11,331 nucleotides of DNA from JBFJVZ01 sp041623895 (lineage in GTDB: Bacteria > Planctomycetota > Planctomycetia > Pirellulales > Pirellulaceae), in the NCBI GenBank assembly GCA_041623895.1, contig JBFJVZ010000255.1, forward strand, positions 1-11,331, read 5' to 3'. The notes under the pieces are model-generated. The model was not told where the DNA came from. It worked only from the letters and a program-made list of their open reading frames with translations, and did not search any database. Below are positions 7,172-11,331 of this stretch, one piece after another (the first letter of the stretch is position 1; each line of letters opens with the position of its first letter). A program made the position numbers and the translations under genes.

Positions 7172-7200
7172 TTCGAGCAAACCCGGGCCCACGATATACT
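7172..7200 (+). promoter_or_regulatory. Candidate promoter of the uracil-DNA glycosylase gene
   Basis: A -10-like TATACT sits at 7195-7200, 30 bases before the ATG at 7231. With a 17-bp spacer the -35 would be TTCGAG (7172-7177), a poor match. A perfect TTGACA at 7162-7167 is too far away, with a 27-bp spacer. A start near 7207 would give a short leader and would exclude the upstream in-frame ATG at 7168, supporting the shorter reading of the gene. Confidence 0.4.
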
Positions 7201-7230
7201 GCCGGCCCTCCTGTCATTGAGTATCGGAAG

Positions 7231-8109
7231 ATGTCGAAACCAAAACAAGACGCTGAATCCGGCCCCATGGACGCTCGCCAGGTTGCCGTCCAGGTTGTTG
7301 CCCTGGCAAAACACCTGCAATCAAGCGGAGTAGCGTTTCTGCCCAACCCCGATGAGGTGGGAGTGAACAAATGGACCATGCGAATGGCTGCAAATCGGCC
7401 GGCTCGCGAGGATTCGACCGCGTCCGTCGATTCGCGTGCCCCTCAAAGTCCTCCCGCTTCTGCCGAGACCGGCAAGGCAACACCCGCCGCGTCGTCGCTG
7501 CTCGTCGATGTGGCGGAGACTTACCCGGGTGACTCGCTGTCGGAGGATCAGCGTACGATTCAACTGGAAGTCTTGCAGCAGCAAGTGGCGGCCTGCACTC
7601 GATGTGCACAGCTGGTGCAATCGCGAACGTTGACCGTGTTTGGTGAAGGCAGTGTGACGCCCAGGGTGGCTTTCTTCGGCGAAGGCCCCGGCGCCGATGA
7701 GGACCGTAGCGGGCGCCCTTTTGTGGGCAAGGCCGGTCAACTGCTTACCAAGATGATCGAAGCCTGCAAAATGCGCCGCGAAGATGTCTACATTTTGAAT
7801 ACCGTCAAATGCCGTCCGCCGGGAAACCGAAACCCCGAGCCGGAGGAAGTGTCCAACTGCCGCGAATACTTCCAGCAGCAACTGCAGATCCTGCGACCGG
7901 AATACATTGTTTGTCTCGGGGCCGTGGCCAGCCAGGCGCTGTTGAGAAGCAAATTACCGGTCGGTCGCTTGCGCGGAAAATTCCACCAATACTTTGACAG
8001 CAAAGTGTTGGTGACTTATCACCCGGCGTATTTATTGCGCAACCCTAGCGCCAAAAAAGCTGCCTGGCAAGATTTACAAATCATGCTCCGCGACGCAGGC
8101 TTGATGTAA
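7231..8109 (+). CDS. Family 4 (Fe-S) uracil-DNA glycosylase
   Basis: It removes uracil from DNA as the first step of base excision repair. The family 4 hallmarks are complete. Four cysteines for a 4Fe-4S cluster are C122 and C125 (CTRC), C194 (NTVKCRPPGNRNP) and C210. Catalytic motif A is GEGPGADED (150-158), followed by GRPFVGKAGQLL (161-172). Motif B is HPAYLL (264-269). Residues 1-110 are a long N-terminal extension: helix-like at 13-33 (VAVQVVALAKHLQ), then low-complexity Ser/Pro/Ala-rich sequence. Such extensions are common in this family outside archaea, and their role is unknown. The 292-residue start at 7231 is chosen from the likely -10 box just upstream. GGAAG directly abuts this ATG, too close for a normal Shine-Dalgarno. 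Starts at 7168 or 7267 are possible. Confidence 0.93.
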   Translation: MSKPKQDAESGPMDARQVAVQVVALAKHLQSSGVAFLPNPDEVGVNKWTMRMAANRPAREDSTASVDSRAPQSPPASAETGKATPAASSLLVDVAETYPGDSLSEDQRTIQLEVLQQQVAACTRCAQLVQSRTLTVFGEGSVTPRVAFFGEGPGADEDRSGRPFVGKAGQLLTKMIEACKMRREDVYILNTVKCRPPGNRNPEPEEVSNCREYFQQQLQILRPEYIVCLGAVASQALLRSKLPVGRLRGKFHQYFDSKVLVTYHPAYLLRNPSAKKAAWQDLQIMLRDAGLM

Positions 8110-8235
8110 CGGGGGAGTTTGCAGCGGAAAGCATTTGCCTTCATTCTTTGACTCGCTCCCGGCGACAATTCCTCTTGACCGTTTGGGCCTGATGGGAACA
8201 ATCGTCGCATCTGGTGAGCGCAGGATTGCTCGCCT

Positions 8236-8254
8236 ACGGCGGAGGAGCCGCCGT
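8236..8254. repeat. GC-rich hairpin in the leader of the MurE-like gene
   Basis: ACGGCGG (8236-8242) and CCGCCGT (8248-8254) form a perfect 7-bp stem with a 5-base AGGAG loop. It lies in the 178-bp gap between the glycosylase and MurE-like genes, 21 bases before the Shine-Dalgarno. No T-tract follows. It could act as a weak terminator or mRNA structure, or be a REP-like palindrome. Confidence 0.45.
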
Positions 8255-8275
8255 GACTTTACCGCCACGATGTGC

Positions 8276-8282
8276 AAGGAGG
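8276..8282 (+). promoter_or_regulatory. Strong Shine-Dalgarno that fixes the MurE-like start
   Basis: AAGGAGG lies five bases before ATG 8288. It is the best ribosome binding site in the window and argues against the in-frame starts farther upstream (8135, 8192, 8270), which add an arginine-rich stretch unlike any Mur N-terminus. Confidence 0.85.
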
Positions 8283-8287
8283 CCATC

Positions 8288-9835
8288 ATGCGTCACACGA
8301 TCGAATCGTCGATATCACTTTCGTCTGCTGATCTTGATTCGGCTTGTGATTCGGCCGGCAGCCAAGACTTGGATGAGTTATCGCTGTCAGCCATTTTGCC
8401 CAATGCGAGATTTTTTTCTTGCCAGGACATTTCTTTTCGCTCAATTGCCGATAGCCCGCAGCAATGCAGTCCCACGGACTTGGTGGTCTATCGAATTGGT
8501 GAAGGCTCTCCGGAAGAGTTGATTGCCGACGCGATGGCCCGCGGGGCAGCGGGCATTCTGACGGAGCAACTCTTGCCCTCGCCGCTTCCGCAATGCATCG
8601 TGGGCGACGTCGATTTAGCCGTCTCGCAAATCCATGCCGAGATCCTGGGACATCCCGATCGTCGATTATTGACCGTCGGCGTGATCGGTCCCGCCGGTAA
8701 GACAACGACAACTTTGTTGGTCGCATCGCTACTGCGTTCCGCGGGAATTCGTACTGCCTATCAAACGGATCTGGGCGACAGCGATGGGGTGGTTCAACAA
8801 ACCAGTCGTCAGCCGCTGCCCAGTGGTACACCGTTGTTGCGCTGGTTATCCGAGGCAGTTGACAGCCAGTGTTCCGCTGCCTTGATCGAAATGTCGGACA
8901 GCGATGTTCGATATGGTCGATATGATGCGATTCAATTTGACCTGCTCATCCTCACCGGTTCAGAACGATCGGACGATTACGGTCCATCGAGCACGCAGTG
9001 CGCGCTCGATCGTTTATCGCCGACTGGCGTTGTCGTTGCTCCAGCCGATGATCAAAGCACGATGCGCGTGGTCCGCGACAGTGGCGTTGGGATGGTGACC
9101 TATGGTGTTCAAAACGCAGCCGACATGACCGCCAAGGTCATTGAACAGTCGGATGGAATGACGACCTTGATGATGACGTATCACGATACCACCGCGATCA
9201 TGGAAACACCACTCTGCGGTTCTGCGATGGCTGCTAATCACGCCGCAGCTGCCATGGTCGGCGTATTGGTCGATTCGACTTTGCCAGGCATCGTTGAGTC
9301 GTTGAGCAAATTGCGGTCGGTGCCAGGCAGGGGACAACAGCTGGCGTCGATGGAACACGCCAACGTGATCATCGATGCCGCAGGTTCCCCTGCGCGATGT
9401 GCTGCTGCGCTGCGAACCGCTCGGTCGATGAAAGGAGGCGGAAGACTTTGGTGTGTGTTTGCCGTCGATGGAGTCGATGATCCCCAACAACTCGCTCACT
9501 GTGGTTCCCTGATGGAACGTTTTGCGACTCACAGCATCATTTGCAGCGTGGACCAAAAGAAAAGTTTCCTGAAAGCATCGCATGCAGTTTTGGACGGCGT
9601 ACAAAAATGTGCCGCGATGCGATTGGTCGCTGATCAGCGACGCGCGATCGGTTGGGCGGTTGGCGAGGCGAAACCAACAGACACCATTTTGATTTTAGGC
9701 GGCTTTGGTGGACCATCCGCCCACGATCAGCGAAGCAATCTGCAAGGGGTCATTCAGTGCGTCGAATCCGCAAGAACAAACGCCGATCAACCCGCTGACA
9801 GTTCTGCATTGCCGTCATTATCACTGCTGAAGTAG
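8288..9835 (+). CDS. Degenerate MurE-like Mur ligase paralogue
   Basis: MurE adds the third amino acid to the UDP-MurNAc-dipeptide of peptidoglycan. This 515-residue protein has that size and domain order: N-terminal domain (about 35-125, with AMARGAAGILTE), central ATPase domain (128-325) and C-terminal domain (335-490). The P-loop GPAGKTTTT (134-142) is intact apart from PA for TN, and the Mg-binding Glu may be E201. Other catalytic motifs are lost. SSHG is SDSD (203-206), DHLDYH is SDDYGP, DYAHTP is DAAGSP (363-368), DNPR reads VDQK (421-424) and GKGHE reads GGFGG (471-475). No lysine occurs between K138 and K283, so the carbamylated lysine of true Mur ligases is absent. Normal ligase activity is therefore doubtful. 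It may bind nucleotide as a regulatory or structural paralogue. The strong upstream Shine-Dalgarno and full length argue against a dead gene. Confidence 0.82.
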   Translation: MRHTIESSISLSSADLDSACDSAGSQDLDELSLSAILPNARFFSCQDISFRSIADSPQQCSPTDLVVYRIGEGSPEELIADAMARGAAGILTEQLLPSPLPQCIVGDVDLAVSQIHAEILGHPDRRLLTVGVIGPAGKTTTTLLVASLLRSAGIRTAYQTDLGDSDGVVQQTSRQPLPSGTPLLRWLSEAVDSQCSAALIEMSDSDVRYGRYDAIQFDLLILTGSERSDDYGPSSTQCALDRLSPTGVVVAPADDQSTMRVVRDSGVGMVTYGVQNAADMTAKVIEQSDGMTTLMMTYHDTTAIMETPLCGSAMAANHAAAAMVGVLVDSTLPGIVESLSKLRSVPGRGQQLASMEHANVIIDAAGSPARCAAALRTARSMKGGGRLWCVFAVDGVDDPQQLAHCGSLMERFATHSIICSVDQKKSFLKASHAVLDGVQKCAAMRLVADQRRAIGWAVGEAKPTDTILILGGFGGPSAHDQRSNLQGVIQCVESARTNADQPADSSALPSLSLLK

Positions 9836-9846
9836 ACGACATCAGC

Positions 9847-9860
9847 GCGGCCAGTGCCGC
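9847..9860. terminator. Small hairpin between convergent genes
   Basis: GCGGC (9847-9851) and GCCGC (9856-9860) form a perfect 5-bp stem with a CAGT loop in the 24-bp gap between the MurE-like gene and the isomerase gene. There is no T-tract, so it is at best a weak bidirectional terminator. Confidence 0.3.
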
Positions 9861-10750
9861 TACGTTGGCCAGTGCTGGGCGATCTTGTGCTGCAGGAACT
9901 CAGCACTGCGTGCCATCTGGTCCATGCCCTCGACGCCGTCTTCGATACTGATCCAGTTGTCGTCAAAGCCGGCATCTTTCAAGATTGAAAAAATCGCATC
10001 GTAATCATTCAAGCCTTTGCCGACTTCGCCGTGACTGAGTCTCTTTGCGTAGCCCTCGACGCCAAGCTCTTCGTTACGCAAATCTTCGATCGTTCCTTCC
10101 AGCAAATAGCGGTCGCTGGCGTGCATCGTGACAACACGATCGGCCACGCGGCGCAATAAATCCAGCGGATCTTCGCCGGCAAGGATCGTGTTGCTGGGAT
10201 CATAGTTGACGCCAAAATTCGGCGCCCTGACTCGCTGCACCAGGTCACAAAACACATCCATCATCTGAGCAAATTCCGGATAGGTCCAGAAATCGTCTTT
10301 GTAGTGGTTTTCAATGATCAACGTCACACCCCGCTCGGCAGCATAGGGTGCACATTGGTCGATGCAGTCGGCGGCAAGCTGAATTCCCTGCTCCCGCGTC
10401 AGCTCGGGACGCCGCTGGCCCGACAGCACACGACAGTAGCTTCCGCCCAGTGCCGCGGTCATGTCGACCCAAAACTTTTGCCGTTCCATCTGTTCGGCAC
10501 GAAATCCAGCATCCGGATGCGTGAAGTCCGGCGAACAACACATCATCGGGATGCTCAATCCTTTTGCTTCGACTTTCTGGCGTAGTGGTTCCCAGTTCGC
10601 CCGATCTTGCATCTCCAAGAATCCCGCGTACCACTCCAAACCGTCGACCGGTAACTCACTTGCCGCATCAATCCACTCAGCCAGGCTGTAGGTACCATCC
10701 TTGCACAACTGTTGCATGTACAGTTTTGGAAAGGCGGCGAGTTTGGGCAT
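9860..10750 (-). CDS. Sugar phosphate isomerase/epimerase-family TIM-barrel protein
   Basis: Members of this xylose-isomerase-like (AP endonuclease 2) superfamily isomerise or epimerise keto- or aldo-sugars and related polyols with a divalent metal. The 296 residues form one barrel. Metal ligands are recognisable at strand ends: E147 in LIIENHY, D184 in VNYDPSN, H210 in TMHASD and E270 in SIEDG, with a further histidine at H240 in SHGEVGKG, which is also the usual substrate-binding loop. No signal peptide is seen, so it is probably cytoplasmic. The ATG at 10750 has AAGGA seven bases upstream; a TTG one codon earlier is possible. It is monocistronic here and convergent with the MurE-like gene. 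Its exact sugar cannot be read; inositol, tagatose/fructose or hydroxypyruvate relatives are all possible. Confidence 0.92.
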   Translation of the reverse strand: MPKLAAFPKLYMQQLCKDGTYSLAEWIDAASELPVDGLEWYAGFLEMQDRANWEPLRQKVEAKGLSIPMMCCSPDFTHPDAGFRAEQMERQKFWVDMTAALGGSYCRVLSGQRRPELTREQGIQLAADCIDQCAPYAAERGVTLIIENHYKDDFWTYPEFAQMMDVFCDLVQRVRAPNFGVNYDPSNTILAGEDPLDLLRRVADRVVTMHASDRYLLEGTIEDLRNEELGVEGYAKRLSHGEVGKGLNDYDAIFSILKDAGFDDNWISIEDGVEGMDQMARSAEFLQHKIAQHWPT

Positions 10751-10752
10751 CA

Positions 10753-10923
10753 ATGATTCCTTGTTGGAAAGAAAAAAATCTGAATCAACAACGACGCTCT
10801 GTCTTCAACGCGCTCGGCCTCGGCCTAGCGGCGCCATCACGGTTCTCGGCGGATCCCAGCTTCGTGCTTCGACATTCCTTGTTCGCGATTAAATGTTGTT
10901 CTATTGCACCGACGTATACGTGA
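10753..10923 (+). pseudogene. Possible remnant of a Tat-signal gene start
   Basis: The plus strand encodes 56 codons from ATG 10753 that contain NQQRRSVFNALGLGLAAP, which resembles a twin-arginine (Tat) signal peptide (RR-x-F followed by a Gly/Leu/Ala core). The frame then loses similarity to anything and stops at 10923. A CTG sits exactly where a normal ATG would start this signal, with GGAAAG upstream, as if the start had mutated. It overlaps the leader and ribosome binding site of the divergent isomerase gene. Secreted Tat oxidoreductases often neighbour such isomerases in planctomycetes. Chance resemblance is quite possible. Confidence 0.25.
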
Positions 10924-11187
10924 AGCCTGTTGCAAATGGCTTGACTCCGTCCGAGGTATGCACTTTACTATATTCCTCTAATTGGACAGTACCAGTTTTT
11001 GCGGTAAGACGCCGTAAGTCGTGGTCTTATTAGCTGCCGCGTGTTAGCCCACGGTTTGTTCGTTTGTGCCGCAATAACCGGGTGCTGACGAGAGCGTCCC
11101 GCGTAGCAAATAATTTGAGCCCGGCTTTTCTCTTGAGTCACGGTAGTTGCAAGCATGAACATTTTGATTCGTCACAATAATGCGACA
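10924..11187. other. Non-coding stretch with several inverted repeats
   Basis: No gene is supported. On plus, TTGACT (10941-10946) and TTTACT (10964-10969) are spaced 17 bp as a weak promoter. Downstream are three short inverted repeats: GCGG-TAAGAC with GTCTTA-CCGC (11001-11040), CGTG/CACG (11040-11053), and CGGG-GCT with AGC-CCCG (11079-11101). No U-tract terminator ends them. They may be a small RNA or the flank of the palindromic element that follows. Confidence 0.3.
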
Positions 11188-11283
11188 ACTGCGTAGCAGT
11201 GGCAGAATATAGCCTGGGGTTACACCAACTTCGCTGTCGCTCGTTGGTTCACCCCAGGCTTTATGCTTTCGCTGCTCCGCAGC
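11188..11283. repeat. Large REP-like imperfect palindrome
   Basis: The two halves mirror each other about position 11235.5. ACTGCGTAGCAGT (11188-11200) mirrors GCTGCTCCGCAGC (11271-11283), and each is also a small hairpin. AGCCTGGGGT (11211-11220) pairs perfectly with ACCCCAGGCT (11251-11260). Inside, ACCAAC (11224-11229) pairs with GTTGGT (11243-11248). The whole can fold as one long cruciform or RNA hairpin. This size and layering are typical of dispersed intergenic palindromes (REP/MITE-like); only one copy is in the window, so dispersal is inferred. No transposase is near. Confidence 0.75.
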
Positions 11284-11306
11284 TTATTGGATGCGAACCT
11301 ATTCTT

Positions 11307-11320
11307 TGGGCTGCGGCCCA
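11307..11320. repeat. Small hairpin next to the REP-like palindrome
   Basis: TGGGC (11307-11311) and GCCCA (11316-11320) pair perfectly over a TGCG loop. It follows the large palindrome by 23 bases and may belong to the same repeat element, which could continue past the right edge. Confidence 0.5.
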
Positions 11321-11331
11321 GGATTTACGCA

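Noticed and set aside
10980..11130. tRNA-like folding of the inverted-repeat region
   Set aside because: No T-loop consensus (GGTTCGA-like), no acceptor stem of 7 bp and no cloverleaf spacing could be found.
10968..11162. Minus-strand open frame of 64 codons in the right intergenic region
   Set aside because: No ribosome binding site, no recognisable family, and it covers the inverted-repeat region; likely chance.

Overview
The window looks like chromosomal DNA from a planctomycete, probably of the Rhodopirellula/Pirellula group. This is inferred from moderate GC content, sparse Shine-Dalgarno use, a secreted von Willebrand A (VWA) protein, a secreted mutarotase, a xylose-isomerase-like TIM-barrel protein and REP-like palindromes. 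There is no transposase, integrase, CRISPR array, tRNA or rRNA gene. I see no defence or secondary-metabolite system.

Layout. (1) At 1-1509 (minus) is a secreted VWA protein whose Ala/Pro-rich C-terminal tail is built on a 51-bp tandem repeat that runs off the left edge. (2) At 1510-2414 is about 900 bp without a convincing gene. It holds a TATAAT box with a 15-bp palindrome just upstream, a terminator-like hairpin with U7, and a chain of three adjacent hairpins ending in a U-tract on the minus strand, the best candidate for an unannotated small RNA. (3) At 2415-4376 (plus) are a secreted aldose 1-epimerase and a PIG-L/LmbE-type deacetylase. (4) At 7070-4414 (minus) is a compact cluster: the ribosome-assembly GTPase Der, a SAM-methyltransferase-like protein overlapping the end of der by 17 bp, and a small membrane-anchored protein. 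(5) At 7231-9835 (plus), divergent from der, are a family 4 uracil-DNA glycosylase and a MurE-like protein that keeps the P-loop but has lost the catalytic lysine and the substrate motifs. (6) At 10750-9860 (minus) is a sugar phosphate isomerase/epimerase-like TIM barrel, convergent with the MurE-like gene. (7) At 10751-11331 is non-coding DNA with a possible Tat-signal remnant, several hairpins and a large REP-like imperfect palindrome of about 96 bp.

Most of the genes are housekeeping or carbohydrate-related. The points most worth a second look are the degenerate MurE paralogue (8288-9835), the candidate structured RNA (2008-2121, minus), the regulatory layout upstream of the VWA gene, and the palindromic element at the right edge.
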